From Micrasema longulum (lineage: Eukaryota > Arthropoda > Insecta > Trichoptera > Brachycentridae), in assembly GCA_022494885.1 (NCBI GenBank), contig JAGVSM010004566.1:124001-188000 (forward strand): DNA of 64,000 nt. Reading direction: 5' to 3'. Both the position numbers and the translations under genes were made by a program. Under the pieces are notes generated by a model. The model ran no database searches. It saw only the letters and a list, made by a program, of their open reading frames with translations, and was not told the DNA's origin. Below are positions 35,930-46,843 of the stretch, one piece after another (the stretch's first letter is position 1; every line of letters begins with the position of its first letter).

Positions 35930-36300
35930 TACTTTTTATCTTTACTATTATTTAATAATGTACATGCTTCCACTTTCTATTATGTTGAGTCCCAACTCTA
36001 CACAGGGTTCATGGCCTCATAGAGTTAGGGATACGTTATTTTCATTTTTTTATCATTTACGAGTACATGTGTTTGCATGACTTAATAAATAAAAAATAAA
36101 AAAGTGGTTCTACAGTGCAATATTTCATTTTTTTAGACTGGTACCTGAAGCGTTAGACTGATCATCTTACCTTCATATAACAGTTCCAATAAAATATTTT
36201 AAAAATCAGATTTTTTACCTGAAAATAGCCATCGAGTCAAATTCGGTCAATTAAGGTTCTGGTTCTATTTCACACACGGAATTCCAATCTCATCTCATTT
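35930..36300 (+). repeat. LINE 3' UTR fragment and SINE body fragment
   Basis: CATGCTTCCACTTTCTATTA ... ATGGCCTCATAGAGTTAGGG (35962-36030) is the reverse of the LINE 3' UTR at 18400-18470. From 36135, ACTGGTACCTGAAGCGTTAG ... ATCTTACCTTC is SINE body, followed by the CCATCGAGTCAAATTCGG extension. Confidence 0.6.
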
Positions 36301-37536
36301 TCATGTCAAAATAATTCAACCCGCCGCCGTCTTTGTTAAGATTTAAAATATTTTTTTTAGTTTTAATCGAAGTTCTAAAATTATATAAAATGCTCAAATT
36401 ATCCACTTCAAAGCCCAAGGACTTTGCATTATAAGACATTAATCCCTAAAATGTTTTTACAGTAATAAGACATTATCACTAATTGTTCCATTTCGAGGGT
36501 CATTTGACAGGGGAAAATATAAAGACCTAATGTATGGGGATTGCCGGGCAAGTAATTTGTTATCATTACCAAACTAAAAAGCTTAAATCGTAATAGGCCA
36601 TCATTTGGTTTGGGCGCAATAATAGATCACCCTAATGCCGTAGAAAGGGAGAAATAAGAAGAAGAAGAAAATAATGAGAGAAGAATAAGAGGGAGGAAAG
36701 ATGAGGGATGGGAGATGACAATTTGGCAGATAGATAATGAGCACAGATTAAAGTGTCAATTACGGCATTTTTCTACTTTTCTATTACTTGATTACAAATG
36801 AGTTCAGCTCTTATTTCTGAACAATACATTTTTACCAACTTTGAATATATATTTCTCATACAAAAAACTCGTTTCAAAGATATTTCGAGTTTCAATTTTA
36901 GTGACGACAATTTATTTATTTCAAAATAAATATGACAACATTGTTTCATAAACCGGTTATTTTTTTATTTTTTTATTGATCGATTTCAAAGCAACACAAT
37001 CTTCCTTGTGAAGGTATAATTTACTAATTAATATTATCATATTTCAACAGTGCTTACTTAAAATATAAAATCTAAATACATAAAGTTAATAAGTTTTTTT
37101 GTGATTTATTTTTGTAAAGATGTCAAGTGTGAAGTGATATTGGGTACAATCTTTAAAACTAGACTGGAATAGACTTTATAAGTCTAAAAGATATATTTAT
37201 ATATATATATATATATAAATATATAAACCACAAACAGTGCTTAAAATACATATTTTATGTTTATTTATTTGTTTAGATGATAAATTTACAAACACGTTTA
37301 TTACTATGATTAATTAATCATTGATTATTCAACTAAATGTCCCTATATTATTTATTATTTCAGCATTTAACAACACTAGTTTATATTTACACCTGAGTAA
37401 TTCAGAATACCTGAAACTAGTTGTGTTTAATTATATTGAACTCTTATGTGGTAAAAATTACAAAGCGTTTCATTTCAAATAAATTTTAAATGTACCTACC
37501 TGAATTAAATATATCTAAGAATCTATTATATATCTA

Positions 37537-37995
37537 TTATAATCTATTATAAACTACACACAAATTAATTATCTCTATCTCAAACATACAAATGACATTT
37601 CGCTCGTAAAGTGGGGATGTGTCCAGCTTCCTTGAGACTTTCTGACAACTCATTAAACCTTTATAGTAAAGGTTGTTTTGGGTTCCAGTAAGTTTTACCT
37701 TTGAAAGCCTGAAATCACATCCACTTCTCGAACCATAACTGTCCTTATTGTATTGTACGCTTTTCATTACGTGATGTAGTCCAATGTCAGCGTTTATTAT
37801 AAATACTCCAACTTCGTTCTTAAAATGATGCAAGTAATTATGCGTAATTTGTACATATAAAAGTACATTTTTTATAGTAATAAAAGACGAGTGATCTGTG
37901 AATCCAAAATTTTGGAATAACTTGTCACCGATTTCGCGACATCTTGAGGTCTCTTCTAGTCTCGAAGATGTCGCAAAAGCGATGAAACCGGTCAC
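37537..37995 (-). mobile_element. LINE ORF2 C-terminal fragment, 152 open codons
   Basis: The - strand is open from 37995 to 37537. Its second half contains YGSRSGCDFRLSKVKLTGTQ then YKGLMSCQKVSRKLDTSP, which follows the TR----L---K------Y-G---YN-LP layout of the end of Jockey/CR1-type proteins (the last LP is not conserved). The first part (FATSSRLEETSRCREIGDK) overlaps an imperfect inverted repeat at 37925-37996. It is probably the tail of a LINE, not a host gene. There are no introns or domain partners. Confidence 0.55.
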
Positions 37996-38159
37996 TTATT
38001 TCAAATGAGTGTTTTAAAGTATTACCCGTCTTTTTTATCTTTATATAATACTAGGTAAGTACCAAGGTACTTGTTTGTGATTAAATTTCAAAACTAAAAA
38101 TTGTTAATATTCAAATATTGGATTTAAGTAGGTACCTAGGTACTTAGAGTATATGTATG

Positions 38160-38360
38160 TACTCTAAGCCTAGGTACTTGTTTATGATTGAATTCCAAAA
38201 CATAAAATAAATATTATTTCAAATATGACATTCTTTTTCGGCCTTCTGACCAACAGAGGGGTGCACTTCTGTAAAAAAACAATTTTGAAAATGTATTAAA
38301 TTTAATGTTATTTGAGTTTTACCAAAAATCGAGTAAAAATAAATAAATAGAAATTATAAG
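38160..38360 (+). mobile_element. Fragment related to the 10.5-11.2 kb Penelope-like region
   Basis: GAATTCCAAAACATAAAATA (38190-38209) also occurs near 10521. ACAGAGGGGTGCACTTCTGT and CGAGTAAAAATAAATAAATAG at 38260-38350 parallel 11090-11200. It is a dead fragment. Confidence 0.55.
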
Positions 38361-38499
38361 GAATATTAAGGAAAGGATGATCTGATTAAGATCCACAAAA
38401 AACAAATGCTATTTGTAAACACTAAAAAAAAAAACTTTTTTATACCCAACAAAACAACATCTTTCCATTTTTTTTGTAAATGCATTCCGCTCGAATGAA

Positions 38500-38998
38500 A
38501 CCCTGGTGGATCGATGAATAAAACATTTATGCTCCTGATTTTTATCTACGAACACGCGCAGCGCAAAGATCTATATTTCTCTGAAAACCGCACGTAAATC
38601 GGTTTAGCCGTTTAAGAGGAGTACGGTGACATCACACATACAGAGGAATTATATAATTTTTTTAAATGTATTTATTTATCAAAATACGATTCCGTGTTCA
38701 CTTATAAAGATAATATAATTCTTCTGGACGTGTCTATGTTATTGAACTCCTCCTAAACGGCTGGACCGTTTTTTTTTGTGTGTATTTGAGTGGGTTCCTG
38801 GATGGTTTAGATTCCCAATTGAACCTGGTAGGTGGCTGGTGAACGACGAAACGAAAAGATTGAAATGTCAAACTCAATGTCAAATGTCACTTAGTGTACA
38901 GTTTATCGAAAATTCGAATATCTAAAAAACGTTTGCTGGGCCAGCTAATAGCAGGTAAGTCAACGTTCGGGCAAGACAACGTCTGTCGGGTCTTCTAG
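38500..38998 (+). mobile_element. Non-autonomous Helitron, 3' end
   Basis: AACGGCTGGACCG, then GGATGGTTTAGATTCCCAAT and CCTGGTAGGTGGC, and finally GACAACGTCTGTCGGGTCTT followed by CTAG at 38995-38998. The CTAG end with a small hairpin (GAC..GTC) a few bases upstream and a following T is the standard Helitron 3' end. The wording is that of Helitrons common in moths and butterflies. The 5' TC end was not located. No Rep/Hel coding sequence is present. Confidence 0.72.
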
Positions 38999-39204
38999 TC
39001 TTTAATGAATTTCAATAAACTTTCACTAAGAATTTTCCCAACAAACTATTACAGTATATAATTAAGGTTTTATTAATTGTGAGTGTGGTTTCTAGCGATC
39101 TCACTAGCTGAGATAGCTAGCAATGATTCCTCAGTAGTTTGTTTTTAATATTAAGAACTTTTTTTTTATTTTAAATTTATTTTAAAAAATGTATAAGGAG
39201 GAAA

Positions 39205-39330
39205 TTCAGCCAGTCTGCAACAGAAACAGAAAATGTTTTTGAGAAGGGAATATAAATGTCTAGGCATTTACGGGGCTTGTGAACTGTCATTGGCTAGTTT
39301 AAGTGGCTACTTTAGACACTGTGTAACATT
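39205..39330 (+). repeat. SINE-body repeat copy
   Basis: It contains CTAGGCATTTACGGGGCTTG, TGTCATTGGCTAGTTTAAGT and GACACTGTGTAACATTTATT. Confidence 0.75.
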
Positions 39331-39679
39331 TATTGATTTATTTGATGTATTACAAATACATTTTTTTTTTTATTTCAATTTATTTACTTTTTATACGTTT
39401 ATGTACATTATAAAAATATTTTAAGACGTACAGAACACGAAAAAAATTATACTTAAATTCAATTATTCAAAGATGGTAAACTAAAAATACCCAGCAATTA
39501 TAGAAAAAGGATGCTATCCTCTCCGATTTTTTTTCACTAATATGAAAGATGTCGATATCCGAAGAGATACGGTTTAGTAAAAACATTGCTTTTCCTACGG
39601 GCATTACCATCGGCAGGTTGGTTCTGTAAGCAGGCAGATAAAACAGCTTAAGCTGCCCATGTCTAAGGTAATCATATAT

Positions 39680-39870
39680 ATATATTACAAAAAAATAATA
39701 ATAACGTATCCCAAACTCTATTAGTCCAAGAACCCTGTATTTAGTTGGGATGCAACATAATGGAAAGTAGAAGCAAATGTAAAATTATTACAAAAACATG
39801 TATTTCAATAAACATCTGGACAACACGCTTACTAGTATATAAATCTCTGCAATATCTCGAAGTAGTCTCC
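39680..39870 (-). mobile_element. LINE 3' UTR fragment
   Basis: It shares AACATCTGGACAACACGCTTA and TGGAAAGTAGAAGCA with 18410-18600, in the same orientation. Confidence 0.65.
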
Positions 39871-40299
39871 CGCAATATTTTTTTTTTATTTATTTTTTTT
39901 ATTTATTTTTTTTTTTGTTGAGAAATCAACAGTTCTACATACATATTTTTAGTAAACAAACAGATATAGTGTACGAGTATAAACTCAGAACTAATAACAG
40001 ATTTCCACATAGTATACAAAGTTAGTGAATAAAATATATTACTTATCAAATAAATACATACAATTTATACATTTAAAAATGTTATTTTCATGTACTCAAT
40101 AATCAAAGATTTTGAAATATTTATTTTAAGGACATTAAGTTACTGTAAATTGGGCGGGATAAGGACAAAAATGCTTGAAGAGAGGATAAGGAGGGGAGGG
40201 GAGATGTACATATTTATTATTATAATGTCTACTAAGTTACATAATACATTTTTAGTGTAAATTTTTTTTTCTTAGACAAAATCCAAACTTGTACACCCT

Positions 40300-40545
40300 T
40301 CACTATTCTGCCTATGTTTAAACATCCACATTTTCTCAACTTTTCCGTTTAATGACTTTTACCACTTAAACCAGCTAATAACAGATCATAAGCCCTGTAA
40401 ATGCATCGACCTTCATATTTCCTTCTCAGAACTGTTTTTCCTCTCTTTTGCAATGAATTTGGATGTAGATAACTCCCTAGAGAGGAGACCCAGTCTGTCT
40501 GCAAACATTTTGACATACTCAAAACGTTGTTGAAATACAGATATG
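40300..40545 (-). repeat. SINE-body repeat copy, reverse
   Basis: ACCAGCTAATAACAGATCAT, AGCCCTGTAAATGCATCGAC, AACTCCCTAGAGAGGAGACC and CAAACATTTTGACATACTCA are the reverse complement of the family; both halves are present. Confidence 0.75.
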
Positions 40546-40856
40546 TCTGCAAAAAAAATATTTTCATCTATAAAGATGAAAGTTCTCGTCCTATATTAAT
40601 TGATTCGTTCTTATAAATTCACTATGATCATTCAATATAATATTATTTCGCTAGCATATTACACTTACTAATTACATAATATACCTTCATATATATCTCA
40701 AATAATTTTAACATTTACGTCTGTCATTAAATGTATTTTACTAAATAAAGAAATCCGTTATCGAATAATCATACGCATATCAAAAACTCATTTTACGTAA
40801 CATAACAAAACTAAAAGTGACTAAAATAATTAATCTCTATAATTGATAACATTTTG

Positions 40857-41112
40857 GCCTCGCGGTGTAGTGGTCAGCGCGTTTGCCTGCCATGCAAGAG
40901 GTCTCCGGTGCGATTCTCGACATGATTGAGGGGAAATATTTATTTAAAACGGTATTTTAACACTAGAATATTTCATGGTCCTTGGACTGACACCTGAAGT
41001 CTAAGACTGATAATCTTTTCTTCGTGTAACTAAAATGCTTAAGATACCCCGCGATTGGTGTACCAATACAGTGCCCTATGCATCATTAGGTTCGGAAAGA
41101 GGATGAAAAATA
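40857..41112 (+). repeat. tRNA-derived SINE, full length
   Basis: The head GCCTCGCGGTGTAGTGGTCA (A box) and CTCCGGTGCGATTCTCGAC (B box near 40907-40917) is followed by a body. The body has CTTGGACTGACACCTGAAGT, GACTGATAATCTTTTC, and CAGTGCCCTATGCATCATTA before a GATGA-type end. It is about 255 bp. It is not a working tRNA gene: the acceptor ends do not pair and body sequence is attached. Confidence 0.85.
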
Positions 41113-41422
41113 ATTGATAACAACATTATTTAAATGATTTAAATTTAGTATGTACGTATTTCTAAAATAATAATTCATTATAATATCATCTGTATTTATT
41201 TGGATTTTCACAAATAGGAATTTATTATTTGCCGCAACATATTGGATCCTTAGAACAAGCATTGCCTATATAGGAACCGATGGATCCGTACAAATCTTTT
41301 GCTCTTCCACACCACCTATTCTCGCCATAACATGATACCAAACATTTTTTTTAATTTAAATACCTACATGTTTAAAAAAAATGCTAATGATTATTGTTTT
41401 GATATTAAATTGTTTTTCATAG

Positions 41423-41605
41423 GTTACCGATTCCAGTACATGGTTCTTCCCAATTCTATCAAAGCTGAAACTTCAAAAACCACACCGAAGGAAGTTATTT
41501 CTAATGATGTGGTTGAAATATCGTCTCCTGCGCCAGAACTGACTGAGGAAATTGCTGAGGACTTGTGGAATAACGCTACCATTCGTGATTTAGGAGTAGC
41601 TGAAG
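41423..41605 (+). CDS. fipi: fipi/Fas2-like adhesion protein, FN3 domain exon 2
   Basis: This exon of 183 bp, phase 1 to 1, lies between TTTTTCATAG (ending 41422) and GAAG|GTATT (donor from 41606). With the G of the previous exon it reads GYRFQYMVLPNS, the C strand of FN3. Then comes a long acidic loop (SNDVVEISSPAPELTEEIAE) and EDLWNNATIRDLGVAEG, with the W that packs in the FN3 core and an NAT glycosylation sequon. The acidic loop is longer than in a typical FN3. The exon ends in one G that is completed by the terminal exon. Confidence 0.9.
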
Positions 41606-42018
41606 GTATTCATTTTATTCTCACTGTTAACAATTTATAATCTTGTAGCTTGGATCTAAAAAGGCCAATGACGTAAATCGCAATATTACAGGAGAGAAAC
41701 TTTTCGGAGGTTTTGTGGCGTTATAATGAACTGTTTGACGTGTTTTATAACAAATATCAATAAAAACATTACCACATATGTATGTGTATACAAAATAGTT
41801 AAATATATATATTTTTTGTTAATACTGACCCACTCCGAAATGCTGACAAGAAAAAAATTAATCCGGCATTGGCCCTTTTAGATCACCTTTTCACTCTCTT
41901 AATTTTTTATTTTTCGATATTTTTTTAGAATAGAGTTTGTATTTCTATGTCTAAAATCTATGAAAATTATGGAAATACACCTTAACACCCAGACCAATTG
42001 AGAAAATGATATTTCTTG

Positions 42019-42105
42019 GATTTTTTTCTTGCAACTGGTGGGAATCGAACCCCCGACGCCAGTTTCACAGTTTCCCGTTTAACCGACTGCACCACGGCAC
42101 TTGTT
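42019..42105 (-). repeat. tRNA-like SINE head, second family
   Basis: The - strand reads GTGCCGTGGTGCAGTCGGTT (A box) ... GGGGGTTCGATTCCCACCAG (B box). A diverged copy lies at 56220-56302. The acceptor stem does not close and no body was identified. Confidence 0.65.
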
Positions 42106-42369
42106 GAACTAAAACGTGGCTTGCAATAGATTTAAAGTAGTACAACGTAAGATACTGGCCTTATCTTAAATTATGTTTAAGTACTACTCTTTTAAATTAT
42201 CAATCCTTTGTATACCTTATTATATAATACAGGTTCAATACACTCTTGCTAATTATATTCTAATAATAACATACTCAATCAAACATATATTTTGCTCTCA
42301 GGTGCTGTCTTTTTTTAATATTTTTTTTTTCATTATTTATTCGGATAACCAACAGCAACAATTATCATA

Positions 42370-42919
42370 TGTAGCGCCTAATTGCTAAACTCCCTAAAAC
42401 GATTTTATATGTTTTTGAGTTATGGATGAAAAACATGTTTATTTTGTAAGTTCACATTTAAACCTGCTGTTTTTCATCAGAATATTCTTAAACGACAATC
42501 ATGTGATGTTTAAAACTTATTTTTGTGATACATTTTAGAGAAAATTAATTTAAAATATTTTTAATTTGTTGTAAGGGACTTTGCGAGTAACGTTTGATTT
42601 TAGAGGCTTTTGAAATTAACATTGCTTGATTTCAATAGAATGAAGTTTTGGACGCCGTATTGGATTTTATTTCGAATGATCATCTACAAGCGTTGTGATT
42701 GGTTGATTACATTTTAAGGGGGTCTGCAACTTATATTCTGCCTGTTTTAGGGTGTTTTGTAATTAAGGTCAATTTTTAACATGTAAAAATCAATGTATTT
42801 AAGCGAGTTTTGTCAGAAATGAGATAAGTATATAGCTCACAAAAATATCTATTGGCCTCCATATTCAACTCAATTTACTAAAAAAAACATTTTAGGGGGT
42901 TAAGTAATTAGGCGCTACA
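42370..42919. mobile_element. MITE, TGTAGCGCCTAATT inverted ends, TA duplication
   Basis: The left end TGTAGCGCCTAATTGCTAAA and the right end (GGGGTTAAGTAATTAGGCGC then TACA) are inverted repeats of about 30 bp with a few mismatches. TA flanks both sides (42368-42369, 42920-42921). At about 550 bp with no coding sequence, it is a Tc1/mariner- or pogo-type non-autonomous element. Confidence 0.78.
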
Positions 42920-44397
42920 TATATAAAAAAACAAAACAAATAACAGATAAGCGAATTACAAATGTGTATTATTTCTTCCGCCATAGATCAAATGTGTCAA
43001 TTTAGCAACCGAACCACCGCCACTGCCCCAAGTTACACTGCACTGGTAAATTAAAAATTTTAAGTAGCAGTCGAGTAAGTTTAATATATTCATGGCACCG
43101 CAGTCCATTAACCCACGGTTACCGCACCATTTGTTATTTGCGGAGTTAGCTGCGGATATTCCCTAGAATTTTAAATAATTTACCACGAAAATTTCTATTT
43201 AAAAACCTCCGACCAAATATATTATAGACAGAGCAAATTCAACTCCATAAGAGCACAGAGACATAACCGCGTCATAAGTTGAAGAAGATAACCCGTTTTT
43301 GATAAGCATTGTAGAAAAAAAACCACTTTCTGAAAATAATCGTACGAGTTCTTTTATTCGACTTTTTACATTTTATTTATTTGGAAAATTACTCGCATTT
43401 CGCTTTTCAACACATTTCAATTTTTTGATAAATATAAATTTATTAGATTTTAACGGCTGTTTATATACATAATGAGATTTTTCTAAGTTATTTTATAAAT
43501 AAATAAATTCCTTAAAATATCTTACAGACCCATTTAGTATTTCAATGGTTCATTAGAGTTTTTACGTCGTGTGTTTTAGTACTCGTGCTCTTAAAAGTGT
43601 CGATAAGCTGACACGAGACATATCGGGGGTTGCCATATTAGTAGGGATTTATCGGAACGTTCCGAGATGGAGAAATATAGAAACAAAAAATAAAATTTTA
43701 TAAATTATGTCTAAAAATATGATAAAAACATTTTTCTTAGATTTTAAGTGGTGTTTCATGCTGAATAAGTCCTTGCTGACCATACTTTTCTGATGATTAA
43801 GCTTTTTGAGCTGTTTTTTTTTTACCCTTTTACGTATCTGTAGAACTCCGTGCATTTCATCCTAAAACTAACCTGACACTGCAATACTGATTCTATAGTC
43901 CCTGGGCTGCAGACTTATTTTTAGTTGTTTTATTAAATTGTTTGTCTACTTAATATGAATTAATAAATATCAAGCGCAGATTTGTCAACAACGAACCACC
44001 ACAGTGTCCATGTGGACCTACTAGCTTCTGAATTGAAACAAAGTTTTTTGGCAGTGTTTTATTGTAATAATGAGAAAATGTTTTGATTTGAACAGTACTG
44101 AAATAATAACTTTTTTCTCTACATTTTGTAGAACAAGTACGAAAAAAAAATGGGTGTACATATTGCCGTTTAATATTTATCAACTCGTATGCAAAAATTA
44201 GAATAACCAAGATCGCATTACCGAGGCTGATGTTTTGAATGCAAATTAACAAAATCTTCACTATAATAAGTCGTGCAAATATAAAAAAATACACTACTCA
44301 CCATTCTTGAGATCCTTATGCAATTCCTAGCAGGGTGGACGTAAAATATTTATTTTAAAGTTTTTTTTGGCACATTTAAATTGTGTCATCGTACATC

Positions 44398-44590
44398 TAT
44401 GGCGGCCTCCGTGGTGTAGTGGTCAAGACACTTGATTCACGCACGGAAGGTTCCGGGTTCAATTCCCGGTGAGAACACAAAAATTAAAATGTGATTTTTC
44501 TCAATCCTGGGTGCTCTGTGATGTAATTCACCACTGTAATTAGGCCTCCTGGCCTGTTGTGGTGTAAAAAAAAATGTAATGAAATGTAAT
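44398..44590 (+). repeat. tRNA-derived SINE, third family
   Basis: The head CCTCCGTGGTGTAGTGGTCA and the perfect T-arm CCGGGTTCAATTCCCGG (44453-44469) are tRNA-like. A body with AATCCTGGGTGCTCTGTGAT and GGCCTCCTGGCCTGTTGTGG follows, then an A-rich tail. The acceptor stem does not pair, so it is a SINE rather than a gene. Confidence 0.8.
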
Positions 44591-44734
44591 CAATTGAATT
44601 CACTCATATTTAATTAAATGGTGATTGTAATAATAAGTTATTTTTTCATTAACTCTTCAGACCGTGTATTCGTTCAAATATCCACGAATTTTCAGATATA
44701 CATATTCCAGGTTTATATTAAAACTCAATATTTA

Positions 44735-44850
44735 ATTGTTCCTGGACTGGCACCTGAAGTGTAGGACTTATCGCCTTACCTTCATGAAACAGATGTTAAA
44801 AAAACGCTGCATTAGGTTTACCCTATGCATCACTAGATGCAGAAAGGTTT
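44735..44850 (+). repeat. SINE 3' body fragment
   Basis: TTCCTGGACTGGCACCTGAA ... CTTACCTTCATGAAACAG ... CCCTATGCATCACTAG matches the main SINE; the head is missing. Confidence 0.72.
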
Positions 44851-45569
44851 TTAATCTTCAGTCTTCAATACTTTGAATACAAATGCTCTTATATTAATAT
44901 TGCTTAAGATTTATAATTACCAAATTAGATATATACATTATTTTCTCATCAATTGTACTTTCCCGTAAATAATTGCATTTCTTTCATTTTTTTAAGTCAT
45001 AAAAACTGCCGCCACACTTTCAATCATTTCTCAATATAAATAATACTTTTATTTGACAAATACGATACATTATGTACGTTTAGGTCAAATACTCATCAAT
45101 ATCTGAGTCCGTGTTAATTGTTAATTATTTTGCTTACAGTAACAATCATTATCAAGACATATAATTATGTTATTACTCTTTTTACCGTGTTTTACGTCAG
45201 AGAAATTATCTCAATTCATATATTTATAAATACTTTATTTTATGCTGCAATGAAGAGTTGATTTAAAACATTTAGTTCGTCTATGTATATCATTAATGTT
45301 ATGATTTTAAATTAATTTGTATGAACTAAAATAACATATTGTCTGTTTTGAACAAGAAAATCTCTTTTTTCTGGATATTATTTATTTATTTATTTATTTC
45401 TAGTTTTATTAACATTTTGCACATTCATTTGATTATTTAAGTACTTATTTATTTGGTTTTGTTACGTTTCATTGTGTAAATGACTGAGAATTATCAATAT
45501 TCTAAGTATCTCCAAATGTTTTTTATTGTTGTTGAATTGAATATTGAATGTTGTTTAAATTCTACCCCT

Positions 45570-45765
45570 TTGAAAAAATACGGTGGTCTAAGCATTTACA
45601 GGGCATTTGATCTGTCATTGAATTGTTTAAGTGCTTGACATTTTTACACGCTGTGTAACATTCACTATTCTGCTCGAGTTTGAACATTCATATTTCCTAA
45701 ACTCTTCTCTCTGTTGACTATTGTGAAGTGAAAGACCTTTTATTAAATGTTCATTTTTTTTCCAT
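45570..45765 (+). repeat. SINE-body repeat copy
   Basis: TCTAAGCATTTACAGGGCAT, GCTGTGTAACATTCACTATT and GACTATTGTGAAGTGAAAGA place this copy in the dispersed family. Confidence 0.72.
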
Positions 45766-45988
45766 TTTGTAGCGTCAGCAATTTTTTACTTCTTAATTAA
45801 CGGAAACCAGGCGATTGCAAAAACTTTTTTTTATAACAGTGTAAAAAGTTCGTGAATACAATGACCTCAGCTAGTTATACAACCAGAAACGGGGAATTTG
45901 CTCTAGCTCTAGCTGAACTCTAAAACGTCTGTATTGAGTCGGGATATTATTAAACAATGTGAAATTATGACATCTAAAATTAAATATA

Positions 45989-46843
45989 CAGTGGTGCCTC
46001 ACACAACGAACTTAATTCGTTCCAGGTGCAAGTTCGTTATGCGAAAAGTTCGTTATGTGAAACGCGTTTTCCCATAACAATACATGTTAAAAAAAATAAT
46101 TCGTTCTGTAGCATAAAATATGGTAAGATGACATAAAAAAAAGATAAATTTTTTGTTATTATTTTTATTTAGATACATCTAAAAACATAATGAAAAAAAC
46201 ACACATTTTTTAATTTTAAGAAATAATCGAATCTTGCACATCTTCATCCATTTTCCGCTTTTTGGCCGATGGTGCAGTGAAAAACCTGTCCAAAGTCGTT
46301 TGTTTCTCTCTTTTCTTCAACATCTGCCGGAAATAACGGACAAGAGTATCGGAGTACAGGTCGTTGATCCTGTTTGCTTCAGCGGAATCCGGATAGTGGG
46401 CATTGGTAAACTCCTGAACTGCTTTCCATTTGACCAGGATGTTCTTGATGTCAGCAGTTGGAATTGGTTGATTGTTTGATTGTTGCTCCTCGTTATCAGA
46501 TGACGCTTCCCTTTGAGCATTGTCCTGTTGTTGGGCCAGAAGTGTTTGGAGCTCTTCAGTTGTCAGCTCTTCTTTGTGTTCCTCAATAAGCTCCTCTACA
46601 TCCTCTTCAACGATTGCTGCGACACGTGCGTAAGTTAAGCGTACTGCTCAGTGACTAACGACTGCCTGCGCGGAAGGATGCAATAAATCGGCAGTGATCG
46701 TGTGAAGTGGGCGACTTCGTTGTGTGAAGCGAAGTTCGTTGTGTGAAGCGAAGTTCGTTGTATGAATCGTCAAATGAACGAAAAGGAAGTTCGTTGTGTG
46801 CAGCGTTCGCTGTGCGAGGCGTTCGTTATGCGAGGCACCACTG
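45989..46843 (-). mobile_element. Tigger/pogo-like DNA transposon, internally deleted, copy 2
   Basis: This 855-bp near-twin of 13923-14776 lies in opposite orientation, with TA at 45987-45988 and 46844-46845. On the - strand the transposase C-terminus is in a single frame: VEELIEEHKEEL, then KWKAVQEFTNAHYPDSAEAN, then RYFRQMLKKR and TTLDRFF. The extra C (complement of G in GTGGGCATTGG near 46396-46406) explains the 1-bp length difference and restores the frame that copy 1 has lost. No start codon, DNA-binding or DDE region remains, so no active enzyme is made. Confidence 0.93.

Larger units (their letters stand above)
28785..41422 (+). other. 12.6-kb intron filled with repeats
   Basis: It runs from GTAAGA to TTTTTCATAG. 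Both junctions keep the frame (LPIIG-YRFQYM). Stretches 29745-30180, 30350-31180, 32005-35570, 36305-37530 and 39875-40295 show no gene. 36642-36716 is a nearly pure A/G tract and 37195-37217 is mostly (TA)n. Confidence 0.8.

Noticed and set aside
37537..37995. A 152-codon single-exon host gene
   Set aside because: The TR...L...K...Y-G...DTSP layout is that of a LINE ORF2 tail and there is no start context or conserved domain. Kept as a mobile-element call.
44398..44475. A tRNA gene on the + strand with a perfect T-arm
   Set aside because: The acceptor stem halves do not pair and a SINE body with an A-rich tail follows directly. It is a SINE head, not a functional tRNA.
46234..46479. A + strand protein of 81 codons
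   Set aside because: It is the antisense of Tigger copy 2; the real frame is on the - strand.
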